A stretch of DNA of 62,324 nt from contig JAJFGG010000153.1 in assembly GCA_021776235.1 (NCBI GenBank), positions 1 to 62,324 of the forward strand. Reading direction: 5' to 3'. Position numbers and translations under genes: made by a program. This DNA is from Alphaproteobacteria bacterium (GTDB lineage: Bacteria > Pseudomonadota > Alphaproteobacteria > GCA-2731375). Position 1 is the stretch's first letter; each line of letters begins with the position of its first letter. Positions 44,513-53,944 of the stretch are shown in pieces. A model generated the notes under the pieces. The model was given only the letters and a program-made list of their open reading frames with translations, did not search any database and was not told the origin of the DNA.

Positions 44513-45715
44513 TTAGGCCGAAGGCAGCGCCTGCTCCTGGCTTCGCCGAATGAAGCCGTACCAGACAACCAACAAAATGACGGCGAAGATAAATGGCAAT
44601 GCCACGAGATTGACCGTCTCCCAACCAAAGTTGAACAGCAAATGACCTGACAGAAACGAGCCCGACGCGGTGGTCGCGAAAACCATGAAATCGTGGGCCG
44701 CCTGGGTCTTGGCCCGCTCGGCCGGGGTATAGACCTCTGTTAACAGGGTCGACCCGCCGACAAAAAGAAAATTCCAGCCCAGGCCGACCAGGATCATCGA
44801 GACCAAATAATTCTGGAACAGAACCCCCGAAAGGGCGGCGAAGATGGCAATCAGCAACAACAGGGCGCCGCTCAACATGATCGTGACCAAACCGAAGCGG
44901 TTGATCAGATGACCAGTAAAAAAAGAGGGCCCAAACATCGCCACCACGTGCCATTGAATGACCAGTCCGGCATCACTGACCGGATGATGTCCGGAAACCA
45001 TCGCCAAGGGTGTGGCCGTCATCAACAGCGCCATGACGCCATAGCCGATCATCGAGGCACCGGCCGCGGCAATAAAGCGTGGCTGGCGCATGATCCGCAG
45101 CAAGGGACGCCCCGTCTCCCGCATCTCCGCTTCCGACAGCCGCGGGATCCGCACGAACGAAACCAGCACCACCACACCGGCCGTCATAGCCGCCAGTACA
45201 AAATAACTGGCCAAATATTCAATGTCAGGCAACCAATCGCGGGACCGGACGGCCAGCGAGGGACCGATCACACCGGCGACGATACCCCCGGCCATGACCA
45301 GGGATATCGCTTTCGGCCGAAATGCCAAGGTTGCGACATCCGCCGCCGCGAACCGGTAATACTGGCAAAAGGCATTGTAAAATCCCACCGTCAGGGCGCC
45401 CAGGCACAGCAGCCAGAACATGGAATTATACAGGGCCAAGGCACAGGTCAGCATACCGCAAAGGCCAACCACCGCCGCGCCCATGAAGCCGCTACGGCGA
45501 CCCACACGGCGCATCACCAACGAGGCCGGAATCGTCATAATGGCGGTGCCCAGAATAACCGCGCTAACAGGCAAGGTCGCAAGAGTCTTGTCGAATGCCA
45601 GCTTGTAGCCGATCAAGCCGCCGACGAAAAACAGGCTGGTCTGGCCGCAGACGAAAATAGCCTGGCAAATTGCCAATAAGGTGACGTTACGATGTTGGGG
45701 ATGGACAAACACCAA
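44513..45715 (-). CDS. MFS transporter
   Basis: The 400-residue polytopic membrane protein has about 12 hydrophobic segments and the intracellular loop VMRRVGRRSGFMGAAVV typical of the major facilitator superfamily. A possible substrate is not evident. The start is a TTG (45715) or GTG one codon on; no ribosome site is clear. It is separate from hppA and the FliL-like gene. Confidence 0.85.
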   Translation of the reverse strand: MVFVHPQHRNVTLLAICQAIFVCGQTSLFFVGGLIGYKLAFDKTLATLPVSAVILGTAIMTIPASLVMRRVGRRSGFMGAAVVGLCGMLTCALALYNSMFWLLCLGALTVGFYNAFCQYYRFAAADVATLAFRPKAISLVMAGGIVAGVIGPSLAVRSRDWLPDIEYLASYFVLAAMTAGVVVLVSFVRIPRLSEAEMRETGRPLLRIMRQPRFIAAAGASMIGYGVMALLMTATPLAMVSGHHPVSDAGLVIQWHVVAMFGPSFFTGHLINRFGLVTIMLSGALLLLIAIFAALSGVLFQNYLVSMILVGLGWNFLFVGGSTLLTEVYTPAERAKTQAAHDFMVFATTASGSFLSGHLLFNFGWETVNLVALPFIFAVILLVVWYGFIRRSQEQALPSA

Positions 45716-45789
45716 GGCAATCTAATCGCTTGTCAAAATCCAGACAAGCGGCGAATTCATGCGCGCGGCGGGCCTGGCAGTGTTTGAAT

Positions 45790-46287
45790 TTAGCCGCCCA
45801 TGCGCAGGATATTAAGCACCAAAACATCCTCTATGCCTTCGTCACCCACCATGGCCCTGGTCAAAAGCAGCACCCGTTTTTTCAAATCAGGCAAATCTAT
45901 GGTGCCGCTGACCTCATCAACCGAGATGGGGTTGGTAAAAAGTTCCGTGTGCATGGCATCCCGCAAACGGGGCAGAACGCCCTGCACATCATTCTTTGTA
46001 CCAATGTCGGCGACCTGCAGGCTAAGTGTCATTATGACTTGATACTGCACCCGTCCGTCAGAGATTACCGGCGCCGAAATCGGTTCGAACTGAACAAAAA
46101 GCGCTTCATTGGCCTGTTCAGCATCGGTGCCGTGTCCGCTGGCGGCACCCTCACGCGCTTCGCCCTCCGCCGCCAACTCTTGATCAAGGCCCAGAAGCTC
46201 GTCAAGCATACCCATAGCGTACAAGCCACCGCCAACGCCCGCCAGCAGAACGATCAGCGCCAGAAATCCCATAACGATTTTTTTCAC
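45790..46287 (-). CDS. FliL-like inner-membrane protein
   Basis: The 165-residue protein has a short cytoplasmic N-terminus (KKIV), one transmembrane helix (MGFLALIVLLAGVGGGLYAMGM), an acidic linker and a periplasmic FliL-like domain (YQVIMTLSLQVAD, LPRLRDAMHTELF, RVLLLTRAMVG). FliL binds the flagellar stator, but no other flagellar genes are here, and FliL-like genes next to thiL are found in non-flagellar contexts too. The GTG at 46287, preceded by CGGAG, is the start. Confidence 0.75.
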   Translation of the reverse strand: MKKIVMGFLALIVLLAGVGGGLYAMGMLDELLGLDQELAAEGEAREGAASGHGTDAEQANEALFVQFEPISAPVISDGRVQYQVIMTLSLQVADIGTKNDVQGVLPRLRDAMHTELFTNPISVDEVSGTIDLPDLKKRVLLLTRAMVGDEGIEDVLVLNILRMGG

Positions 46288-46412
46288 GACATGCTCCGCG
46301 CTTGCGCCCAAGCCCGGCGGAGGAACTCCGAGCGGGCAATGCGCCAGCACACAACATGACAAAAAATGGTTATGAGAAGGTTACAGCAATAAGACCAAAA
46401 CACCGACCACCA

Positions 46413-47405
46413 TCAAAAATGGCGGTAGCCGCCGCGTTCCACAATGACGGCGTTGCCCAACTGGTCAATTATATGGACACCCTGCCCTTCCTCGACCTGT
46501 CCGATACAACTGACCGCCGCATCAACTTCGCGGGCGGCGGCTAACAGGCGCGTTTCGTTCTCAGGGGCCGCGGTAAACAGCAGTTCATAGTCATCGCCCG
46601 CCACGATGGCGCCCTTGGCCCCACCAATCAGGTTCGCCAGGGGCGAAATGGGTACCCGATGCAGTTCGACCACCATGCGGGCTGCGGATTGCTCCGCCAA
46701 ATGAGCCATGTCAGCCACCAGTCCGTCCGAAATGTCGATACAGGCGCTGGCCAGGCCGCGCAAGGCGCAGCCCAAGGCCAGTTGCGGTTTCGGCCGGCGG
46801 TAACGTTCAACCGCCCGCTGCCGATCCGCCGCCGCGCCCCCCAACAGACCATCACGCAGAATACCCAGGCCGACACCGGCATCTCCGATCCGGCCCGAGA
46901 CATAAAGACGGTCGCCGGCGCGGGCACCATTTCGCCGCAGGGCGCTATTGCCGGGTAGCTCGCCAATCGCGGTCAGCGTCAGGCTCAAGGGTCCCCCCGT
47001 CGCCACCGTATCGCCGCCCAGCAAGGCGACGGAATAGGCCGCTTGTGCCTCTGCCAGGCCCTGGGCAAAATCGGCGATCCAAGCTTCATCCAGATCGCGG
47101 GGCCAGGCTGTGGTGATCAGATAACCCACCCCCTCCGCCCCCATGGCGGCCAGATCAGACAGGTTGACCGCCAGCAGCTTTTGCGCCACGTCGCCCGGCG
47201 GATCATCGCCTAGAAAATGCACACCCGAGATAATGGCATCGGCGGTGAAGACCATCTGCCGGCCAGGCGTGGGAGTCAGAACGGCCGCATCGTCGTCCAG
47301 ATGAAACGCGCCGGGACCGGCCAAGGGCGCAAAATATCGGCCGATCAGGTCGAATTCACCGGGCCGTCCTTTCGCCGCAGGGTCAGCTGGAATTGGCGCG
47401 CTCAT
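46413..47405 (-). CDS. thiL: Thiamine-monophosphate kinase
   Basis: The 330-residue enzyme phosphorylates thiamine monophosphate to the diphosphate cofactor. It has DDDAAVL, NLSDLAAMGAEG and LLGGDTVATGGPLSLTLTAIG (Mg-ATP site) and ISDGLVADM. The ATG at 47405 (GGAG before it) overlaps the end of nusB by 23 bp. It is the downstream gene of the rib-nusB-thiL operon. The ThDP enzyme at 4723 would use its product. Confidence 0.93.
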   Translation of the reverse strand: MSAPIPADPAAKGRPGEFDLIGRYFAPLAGPGAFHLDDDAAVLTPTPGRQMVFTADAIISGVHFLGDDPPGDVAQKLLAVNLSDLAAMGAEGVGYLITTAWPRDLDEAWIADFAQGLAEAQAAYSVALLGGDTVATGGPLSLTLTAIGELPGNSALRRNGARAGDRLYVSGRIGDAGVGLGILRDGLLGGAAADRQRAVERYRRPKPQLALGCALRGLASACIDISDGLVADMAHLAEQSAARMVVELHRVPISPLANLIGGAKGAIVAGDDYELLFTAAPENETRLLAAAREVDAAVSCIGQVEEGQGVHIIDQLGNAVIVERGGYRHF

Positions 47406-47910
47406 TCTTGTGCTCCAGGAGTTCCTCCGCCCGCAGCTTCTGCGCGATCTCCTGCAGCACGCCGTTGATAAAGCCGCCCTCGTTGCCGTCGTAGAAAGCC
47501 TTCGTGATCTCCACGTATTCATTGATGATCACTGCCACCGGTACATCCGGGCGATATTGCAGTTCGTAGACTGCGCAGCCCATAACCTCGGCCAAAACGC
47601 GGTCCAGGCGCTCGAACTTCCAGCGCTGCGGCAAGACGCTATCCATAAGCTGCACCAGATCAGCGTGGTGGCGGCGCGTCCCCCGCACCAGGTCGGAAAA
47701 CAGATCGTCATCAACTTCGGCATAGGCATCTTCAGGTAGCTCGGCGCCTGGCCGATGGGTCAGAAACTCGATAATTGCATCCTCGACCTCGTCATCGCCG
47801 GAATCCGGGTCGCTCAGGGTCAACTGATACAACGCCTGCACCGCGGCCAGACGCGAGGCCCGGCGCAACGAACCTGCAGAGTTTTCTATTTTGCCGGTTT
47901 CTCGGCTCAT
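47383..47910 (-). CDS. nusB: Transcription antitermination factor NusB
   Basis: The 175-residue all-helical protein has RRASRLAAVQALYQLTLSD near the start and DVPVAVIINEYVEITKAFY with GGFINGVL near the end, as in NusB. It binds BoxA RNA with NusE during rRNA transcription. It overlaps the ribH stop by four bases (ATGA) and thiL by 23. Confidence 0.94.
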   Translation of the reverse strand: MSRETGKIENSAGSLRRASRLAAVQALYQLTLSDPDSGDDEVEDAIIEFLTHRPGAELPEDAYAEVDDDLFSDLVRGTRRHHADLVQLMDSVLPQRWKFERLDRVLAEVMGCAVYELQYRPDVPVAVIINEYVEITKAFYDGNEGGFINGVLQEIAQKLRAEELLEHKNERANSS

Positions 47911-48371
47911 CGCGGGAAATACCCAAACTCGCGTTTTACCTCGATCATGCGCAGGGCGGCATCGGCCACCACCCCGCCCTTATTGGATTGATCGACCGCT
48001 GCCCGCGCCCAGGCCTGCGCCTCGTTCTCCACCGTTAGAACGCCAAATCCCACCGCGACGGAAAACTCCAGGGTCAGGTCCATCAAACCGCGGGCACACT
48101 CGCCGCATACATAGTCGTAATGTGATGTCTCGCCACGAATGACGCAGCCCAGGGCGACGTAGCCATCATAGCGCCGACGTCCGCCCACCAATTCCATGGC
48201 TTTGATGTTCATACGGATGGCGGCCGGAATTTCGAACGCTCCGGGCACGGCCAATCGATCATAGGTGGCCCCGGCCGCATCCAGTGCCGCCACGGCGCCT
48301 TTCGCCAATTCATCGGAGATCCGCTCGTAGTAGCGGGCCTCGATAATCAGCAGGTGGGGTGCATCACTCAT
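47907..48371 (-). CDS. ribH: 6,7-dimethyl-8-ribityllumazine synthase
   Basis: The 154-residue enzyme condenses the ribityl pyrimidine with the four-carbon ketone phosphate. VPGAFEIP, ALGCVIRGETSHYDYV (His of the active site) and GVLTVENEAQA are seen. Overlap with nusB shows coupled translation. It is encoded six bases after ribB. Confidence 0.95.
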   Translation of the reverse strand: MSDAPHLLIIEARYYERISDELAKGAVAALDAAGATYDRLAVPGAFEIPAAIRMNIKAMELVGGRRRYDGYVALGCVIRGETSHYDYVCGECARGLMDLTLEFSVAVGFGVLTVENEAQAWARAAVDQSNKGGVVADAALRMIEVKREFGYFPR

Positions 48372-48377
48372 CTGGGT

Positions 48378-49508
48378 CTACAAATCCTCGACCGGAATGC
48401 GGCGGGTTCCCGAAATGGTCAAGCCATAGCCTTCGATGCCGACAATGTCATAATCGGAATTAGTCAGGAGTTCCATTTCCCGCACGCCGAGATCGAACAG
48501 GATCTGCGCCCCGATACCATAATCGCGCAATTCCACCCGATGGGGCACATGTTCGCCCGCTTTGCGGCGAATCTTGTCTGAAACGGCCGTGGGCAAAGCT
48601 TCACGGATTAAGACCACCACGCCGCGCTCTTCGTTGGCGATCAGCCGCATGGCCGATTGCAGGACCCCCGCCTTGCCCGCCGTGTCGCCCAGGGTATCGC
48701 TTAACACATCCAAGGCATGCATGCGCACCGGCACCGAACCCGGTGCGGTCACGTCCCCTTTGACCAGGGCGACATGTTCGGAATAGGCAATTTTGTTGAC
48801 GTAGACGACGGCCCGGAATTTACCGCCATAGGAACTATCCAGTTCCGCCTCGGCGCGGCGCTCCACATAGGTTTCCGTGCGCCGGCGGTACTCGATCAAA
48901 TCAGCTATGGTGCCGATCTTCAGGCCATGAAATTGGGCGAATTTTATCAAATCGGGCATCCGCGCCATGGTGCCGTCATCATTCATGATCTCGCAGATCA
49001 CGCCGGCAGGCGGCAGACCGGACAGACGCGCCACATCCACCGCGGCTTCCGTGTGACCGGCCCGTACCAGGACACCGCCATCACGGGCCATCAAGGGAAA
49101 TATGTGGCCCGGCGTGGCAATATCCCTGGCGTCGCTTTCCGGCGCGATGGCAACGGCAACCGTACGGGCCCGGTCCGCCGCGGAAATGCCCGTGGATATG
49201 CCGTCCCGCGCCTCGATAGAAACCGTAAAGGCTGTGCCGTGGCGGGATTCATTGCGTTGCGCCATCAACGGCAGGCCCAGTTGCCGCACCCGCTCGCCGT
49301 TCAGGGACAGACAGATCAGGCCGCGGCCATACCGGGCCATGAAATTGATCGCTTCCGGCGTCGCCATGGAGGCCGGAATAATCAAGTCGCCTTCATTTTC
49401 CCGGCCCTCGTCATCGACCAGGATGAAGATCCGGCCCTGCCGGGCATCCTCCAGAATCTCTTCGATGCTCGATAAATAATTTTGATCTTCGACTATAATT
49501 TCGTTCAC
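48378..49508 (-). CDS. ribB: 3,4-dihydroxy-2-butanone-4-phosphate synthase with degenerate GTP cyclohydrolase II domain
   Basis: The 376-residue protein has an intact N-terminal RibB domain: DDEGRENEGD, PGHIFPL and AGHTEAAVD. In the C-terminal RibA-like half the zinc ligands (Cys-x10-Cys-x-Cys, typically GSLRCDC) are replaced: the matching region reads SDTLGDTAGKAGV without cysteines. GTP cyclohydrolase II activity is therefore unlikely, as in many alphaproteobacterial RibBX proteins, and GCHII must come from elsewhere. ATGA overlap with ribE. Confidence 0.92.
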   Translation of the reverse strand: MNEIIVEDQNYLSSIEEILEDARQGRIFILVDDEGRENEGDLIIPASMATPEAINFMARYGRGLICLSLNGERVRQLGLPLMAQRNESRHGTAFTVSIEARDGISTGISAADRARTVAVAIAPESDARDIATPGHIFPLMARDGGVLVRAGHTEAAVDVARLSGLPPAGVICEIMNDDGTMARMPDLIKFAQFHGLKIGTIADLIEYRRRTETYVERRAEAELDSSYGGKFRAVVYVNKIAYSEHVALVKGDVTAPGSVPVRMHALDVLSDTLGDTAGKAGVLQSAMRLIANEERGVVVLIREALPTAVSDKIRRKAGEHVPHRVELRDYGIGAQILFDLGVREMELLTNSDYDIVGIEGYGLTISGTRRIPVEDL

Positions 49509-50098
49509 AGCGTCTCCTTTTGTGCCAGCCGTGCAACGTACCGGGCCAGCACATCAATTTCCAAATTGATACGGTCGCCTGCCGCTGCGGTACCAAAAGT
49601 TGTCATCTTTTGTGTGTGGGGAATTATATTGATGCCAAAGCCAGATTCATCCACTTCATTCACGGTCAAGGATACGCCGTCGAGGCAGACAGACCCTTTT
49701 GGCGCGACATAGGGCGCCAATTCGTCGGGCAATGTGAAGCGGAAGCGCAGCGAATCGCCATCGCTCTCAATCCCGGTGATCTCCACGACCCCATCCACAT
49801 GACCCGAGACAATGTGACCGCCGAGCTCGTCACCTACCTTCAGGGCCCGCTCCAGGTTGATGGCGGTACCAAGTCCCCAGCCGCCCAGATTACTGCAGGC
49901 CAGCGTTTCCGCCGACGCGGTAACCGCGAACCAGCCCGGCGCCTTATCGACCACCGTCAGACAAACGCCCGAACAACAAATCGAGGCGCCGATGGCGATC
50001 AAGGCGCTATCGTACTGCGAGGCGATGACAAATTTCGTATCGCCGGTGGGTTCGACCTTATCAACCCGGCCGATATCAGTGACTATGCCAGTAAACAT
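49505..50098 (-). CDS. ribE: Riboflavin synthase, alpha subunit
   Basis: The 197-residue enzyme has two lumazine-binding barrels starting MFTGIVTDIG and GGHIVSGHVDG, and dismutates two ribityl-lumazines to riboflavin. It overlaps ribB by four bases and follows ribD by eight. No RFN riboswitch was seen before ribD. Confidence 0.95.
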   Translation of the reverse strand: MFTGIVTDIGRVDKVEPTGDTKFVIASQYDSALIAIGASICCSGVCLTVVDKAPGWFAVTASAETLACSNLGGWGLGTAINLERALKVGDELGGHIVSGHVDGVVEITGIESDGDSLRFRFTLPDELAPYVAPKGSVCLDGVSLTVNEVDESGFGINIIPHTQKMTTFGTAAAGDRINLEIDVLARYVARLAQKETL

Positions 50099-50106
50099 AT
50101 CCCTTA

Positions 50107-51240
50107 TTACGCCCGATGGACGTAGCTTTCCAGTACATCATCTCCTAACGGCTCAATTCTCTGGCGTTCGAAACGCGGCATCTGCGCCAGCGTTGCCACG
50201 CCTATTTCACCAATAACCGCCAAACCGTCATCCCCGATCAGCCCCGGCGCGCGAAACCAGGCCAGATGATCGACCAGGGATGCATTCAAAAATGCCGTTG
50301 CGACGGCGCTGCCGCCCTCGACCAGCACCCTCGTAATGCCAAGACCTGAGAGAACCGCCAAAGCGGCGCTCAGATCAACCCGGCCCTGTTCGTCCACCGG
50401 CGCCGCCAGAATTTTTGCGCCGTGTTTCTCCAGGGCCCCGTTCTTCTGTTTCGGGCCCGTCAGCAGCCACAGCGGATGATTCCTTGCCCCCTGGACCAGA
50501 CGGCTAGCGCTGGGCAAGCGCAGATTGCTGTCCAGGACCACCCGGACAGGGGATCGACCGAGCATGCCCGGCAGGCGACAGGTCAAATCCGGGTTGTCCG
50601 ACAGGGCGGTGCCGATACCAATCAGAATGGCGTCATGTTCGGCCCGCAACAAATGCGCCCGGGCCCGGGCCTGCGGTCCCGTAATCCACTTGCTTTCACC
50701 ACTACCAAGAGCGATGCGGCCATCCAGCGTCGAGGCCAGCTTCAATGTTACCAGTGGCCGGCCCTGCTTTACCCTGGACAAGTAGCCGGCATTCAATGCC
50801 TCCCCTGCTGACTTGTTTGCCCAATCCACCCTGACGCCGGCGGCCTGCAGCATTTCCGCGCCCCGGCCATTGACACGGGCGTCGGGGTCGGGAGCGGCTA
50901 TGACCACGCGGGCGACGTTTGCCGAGATCAGGGCGCCGGCGCATGGAGGGGTCTGGCCATGATGGGCGCAAGGTTCCAAACTGACATATGCGGTGGCGCC
51001 CCTGGCCCTTGGGCCTGCCTGCGCCAGCGCCATTGTTTCGGCGTGGGGGCGGCCGCCCGGCTGGGTCCAGCCGCGGCCCACGATCAGGTCCGCTGTCTGG
51101 TCCAGGCCCGGCTGCACCAGCACACATCCCACCGCCGGGTTAGGCCAGACGTTGCCCAGGCCGCGACCGGCCAAGGCAAGGGCGACGCCTAGATAATCAT
51201 CATCCGAACGTTTTGGCCGCCTGGCGTCAATCGTTCTCAA
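50107..51240 (-). CDS. ribD: Bifunctional diaminohydroxyphosphoribosylaminopyrimidine deaminase/reductase RibD
   Basis: The deaminase half shows the zinc motif PHAETMAL and [11 protein letters not shown]; the reductase half has [12 protein letters not shown] and [13 protein letters not shown]. No ATG lies between the nrdR stop and the first conserved residues ([12 protein letters not shown]). Start candidates are a TTG at 51240, overlapping nrdR by 14 bp, or an ATT at 51231. GAGGAG lies upstream of both, ten bases before the ATT. The given start is the TTG and is uncertain. Roughly 377 residues, normal for RibD. Confidence 0.9.
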   Translation of the reverse strand: MRTIDARRPKRSDDDYLGVALALAGRGLGNVWPNPAVGCVLVQPGLDQTADLIVGRGWTQPGGRPHAETMALAQAGPRARGATAYVSLEPCAHHGQTPPCAGALISANVARVVIAAPDPDARVNGRGAEMLQAAGVRVDWANKSAGEALNAGYLSRVKQGRPLVTLKLASTLDGRIALGSGESKWITGPQARARAHLLRAEHDAILIGIGTALSDNPDLTCRLPGMLGRSPVRVVLDSNLRLPSASRLVQGARNHPLWLLTGPKQKNGALEKHGAKILAAPVDEQGRVDLSAALAVLSGLGITRVLVEGGSAVATAFLNASLVDHLAWFRAPGLIGDDGLAVIGEIGVATLAQMPRFERQRIEPLGDDVLESYVHRA

Positions 51241-51697
51241 TCTCCTCGTCGCCGCCGATCTGGCCAACGAAATCCTCGAAATCGCGGGCTTCCCGGAAAT
51301 TTTTGTACACCGAGGCAAAACGTACGTAGGCCACTGAATCAAGGTTTGATAGTGCCTCCATGACCAGTTCGCCGACGGTCTCGGAACGGATCTCGGCCTC
51401 GCCGGAACTTTCCAGGCGGCGCTGAATGCCATTCACCACCCTTTCAACCCGCTCCTCGTCTACCGGCCGTTTGCGGGTCGCCATTTGGATCGAGCGGATC
51501 AGCTTGTCCCGGTCAAAGGCCACCCGTTGACCATTCTTCTTCAGGATTGTCAGATCTCGCAGCTGCACCCGCTCGAACGTGGTGAAGCGCGAACCGCAGT
51601 CGGCGCAAAAACGCCGCCGGCGTATCGCCGCGTTATCTTCGGTGGGGCGCGAGTCCTTCACCTGGGTATCATTATGACCGCAAAATGGGCAACGCAT
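51227..51697 (-). CDS. nrdR: Transcriptional repressor NrdR
   Basis: The 156-residue protein begins [17 protein letters not shown] and has [17 protein letters not shown], the zinc ribbon, then an ATP-cone (VVKKNGQ-like, [18 protein letters not shown]). NrdR represses ribonucleotide reductase genes when dATP is high. ATG 51697 is canonical; 51706 is possible but would sit too close to AAGGAAAG. It lies between glyA and ribD, with ribD coupled to its stop. Confidence 0.95.
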   Translation of the reverse strand: MRCPFCGHNDTQVKDSRPTEDNAAIRRRRFCADCGSRFTTFERVQLRDLTILKKNGQRVAFDRDKLIRSIQMATRKRPVDEERVERVVNGIQRRLESSGEAEIRSETVGELVMEALSNLDSVAYVRFASVYKNFREARDFEDFVGQIGGDEEIEND

Positions 51698-51774
51698 TAG
51701 AGCCATCTTTCCTTGTTCACTGCGGGTTCAAGCGTATCTTATCCGCGGCCAGTTTGGCCCTGGAATGAAATCTC

Positions 51775-53079
51775 TCAATAAATCGGAAATGCCGCACAAA
51801 TCTCCTCGACCTTCGCGCGCACCTCGGCTTCGACCGCGCCGTTGCCCGCCACGCCATTGCCGGCGACGCCATCCAGGACGTCAGCAATCAGATGCCCAAT
51901 GGCCTGAAATTCCCTGACGCCAAAGCCCCGGGTGGTTCCCGCCGGGGTCCCCAACCGAACGCCGGATGTCACGGTTGGTTTTTCCGGATCAAACGGCACG
52001 CCATTTTTATTGCAGGTAATCGACGCCCGCTCCATGGCCGCCTCGGCAATATCACCTGTTAGTCCTTTCGGGCGCAGATCAACAAGCATTAAATGAGTAT
52101 CCGTGCCGCCCGAGACAATATCCAGGCCGCGTTCCTGTAAAACCACCGCCAGCGCACGGGCATTGTCCACGACCGCCTGCGCATAGGCTTTGAATTCAGG
52201 CGTCATCGCCTCCTTCAAGGCAACCGCTTTGCCCGCGATGGCATGCATTAATGGTCCACCCTGCAGGCCGGGAAAGACGGCCGAGTTGATCTTCTTGCCC
52301 AGCTCCAGATCATTGGACAACACCATGCCGCCACGGGCGCCGCGCAAAGTCTTGTGGGTGGTTGTGGTAACCACATCCGCATGGGGCAAGGGATTGGGAT
52401 GGCTGCCGCCGGCAACCAGGCCGGCGAAATGCGCCATATCAACCATCAGCTTGGCCCCGGCCCGATCGGCAATTTGGCGGAACGCGGCAAAATCTATCAC
52501 CCGGGGATAGGCCGAGCCGCCGGCAATGATTATTTTCGGCCGCTGTTCCATAGCCAGCCGCTCTACTTCTTCAAAATCGATTTGGGCATCCTGGCGGCGT
52601 ACGCCATATTGCACCGCGTTAAACCATTTTCCTGACTGATTGGGCGGTGCGCCGTGGGTGAGATGCCCCCCGGCGGCCAAGGACATGCCCAGCACCGTAT
52701 CGCCCGGTTTCAGAATGGCCATGAAAGCCGCCTGATTGGCCTGCGAGCCGGAATTCGGCTGCACATTGGCGTAGCCGCAATCAAAAACCGCCCTGGCGCG
52801 CTCAATGGCCAGTCTTTCCGCAACATCCACATACTCGCAACCGCCATAATAGCGCCGCCCGGGATAACCCTCCGCATACTTGTTTGTCATCACCGAGCCT
52901 TGGGCCTGCAAGACCGCGCGTGAGACAATATTTTCCGATGCAATCAACTCGATCTGTTCCTGCTGGCGCCGCAATTCGTTTGCCAGAGAGGCGAACAATT
53001 CCGGGTCCCGTTCCGCCACATCCTGGGTAAAAAATCCATTTTCGGCAGGTGACTGCACGACGGAACCGGTTAGCGACAT
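51775..53079 (-). CDS. glyA: Serine hydroxymethyltransferase
   Basis: The 434-residue PLP enzyme converts serine and tetrahydrofolate to glycine and methylene-THF. Motifs: [30 protein letters not shown], the PLP lysine in [14 protein letters not shown] and the [13 protein letters not shown] end. A small tandem [10 protein letters not shown] insertion near the C-terminus is odd. AGGAT precedes the ATG. First gene of the glyA-nrdR-rib unit. Confidence 0.96.
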   Translation of the reverse strand: MSLTGSVVQSPAENGFFTQDVAERDPELFASLANELRRQQEQIELIASENIVSRAVLQAQGSVMTNKYAEGYPGRRYYGGCEYVDVAERLAIERARAVFDCGYANVQPNSGSQANQAAFMAILKPGDTVLGMSLAAGGHLTHGAPPNQSGKWFNAVQYGVRRQDAQIDFEEVERLAMEQRPKIIIAGGSAYPRVIDFAAFRQIADRAGAKLMVDMAHFAGLVAGGSHPNPLPHADVVTTTTHKTLRGARGGMVLSNDLELGKKINSAVFPGLQGGPLMHAIAGKAVALKEAMTPEFKAYAQAVVDNARALAVVLQERGLDIVSGGTDTHLMLVDLRPKGLTGDIAEAAMERASITCNKNGVPFDPEKPTVTSGVRLGTPAGTTRGFGVREFQAIGHLIADVLDGVAGNGVAGNGAVEAEVRAKVEEICAAFPIY

Positions 53080-53416
53080 TCAACAATCCTTTACATTCAT
53101 GCAATCGGTTTAGGCAGCAGCAAAACAGCCGCATTGGCTACCTGCCGGGCCGTTGATCTCGTACCCAATGGAATCGGCCTTCGCTGGCGCTTGCATACCA
53201 TATGTAGATGACCCTGCCAACGCATCACAGTGCCGCATCCGCCGGCTGGGATCGATAACCACATCTAACCATTATGATTCTTTCGCGATTGGCAAAACTT
53301 GCAACATCACAAAATAAAACCGGAATCGTATAATAAAACACTAGAAATTCACAATATATTGACAATTGTTGTTTACCTTTGAAACAAATTCGAACAACAA
53401 TTCATGGACAAAGGTA
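53080..53416. promoter_or_regulatory. AT-rich divergent promoter region of glyA and mucR
   Basis: No gene. The part nearest mucR (53280-53416) is markedly AT-rich, with TTGACA at 53359-53364 and several AACAA repeats. Ros/MucR proteins bind AT-rich sites and often control themselves, so this is a plausible autoregulatory region. No -10 of good match was found. Confidence 0.4.
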
Positions 53417-53845
53417 ATGGAACAGGAAACGAAATCCGAATTGCCACGGAATGAGTTGCGGCAACTCGTTGCCGATGTCGTATCCGCGTACGTAAGTTAC
53501 AATACATTGCCCAACTCGGACCTGCCGGCACTCATCGGTACAGTGTACGAGACACTCGCCAGCATCGATAAGGGCAGCGCAAGTGAAGTAGAAACCGAGT
53601 CGCAGAAACCAGCGGTACCTATTCGCCGATCAGTCCAGAACGACTACATTGTCTGTTTGGAAGATGGCAAAGAACTGAAGATGCTAAAACGTTATCTGCG
53701 AACCCGCTACAATTTGACGCCCGACGAATATCGGCGCAAATGGGGCCTTGCCTCCGATTATCCCATGGTGGCGCCCAGCTATTCCGATTTACGCTCCAAC
53801 TTCGCCAAGCAGATTGGCTTGGGACGCCGACGGGGCCAGGCCTGA
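53417..53845 (+). CDS. MucR/Ros-family regulator with incomplete zinc finger
   Basis: The 142-residue protein matches the MucR C-terminal region: VPIRRSVQNDYIVCLEDG, KMLKRYLRTRYNLTPDEYRRKWGL and MVAPSYSDLR. The finger normally shows Cys-x2-Cys and His-x-H; here one Cys (YIVCLEDG) remains, the second is Asp, and both His positions are Tyr, so it may fold without zinc, as some Rhizobiales homologues do. It would bind AT-rich DNA as an H-NS-like global regulator. Confidence 0.88.
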   Translation: MEQETKSELPRNELRQLVADVVSAYVSYNTLPNSDLPALIGTVYETLASIDKGSASEVETESQKPAVPIRRSVQNDYIVCLEDGKELKMLKRYLRTRYNLTPDEYRRKWGLASDYPMVAPSYSDLRSNFAKQIGLGRRRGQA

Positions 53846-53864
53846 AACAAGCCGGCCTCTTATA

Positions 53865-53902
53865 GGCCTGATGCTATGGGCCTGATGCTATGGGCCTGAT
53901 GC
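53865..53902. repeat. 14-bp tandem repeat after mucR
   Basis: GGCCTGATGCTATG occurs twice in tandem and is followed by a partial copy (GGCCTGATGC). It lies between the mucR stop (53845) and the stop of the convergent binding-protein gene (53945). Purpose unknown. Confidence 0.75.
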
Positions 53903-53944
53903 GGTACACCCAGCCCGGGCCGTTTCGGGCATTTTTGGCGGCGC

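Noticed and set aside
45790-46287. Part of a flagellar operon
   Set aside because: FliL-like only; no other flagellar genes around, so I keep it as a FliL-like protein.
50099-51226. RFN (FMN) riboswitch before the rib genes
   Set aside because: The ribD start overlaps nrdR, leaving no leader, and no RFN-like conserved boxes were seen.
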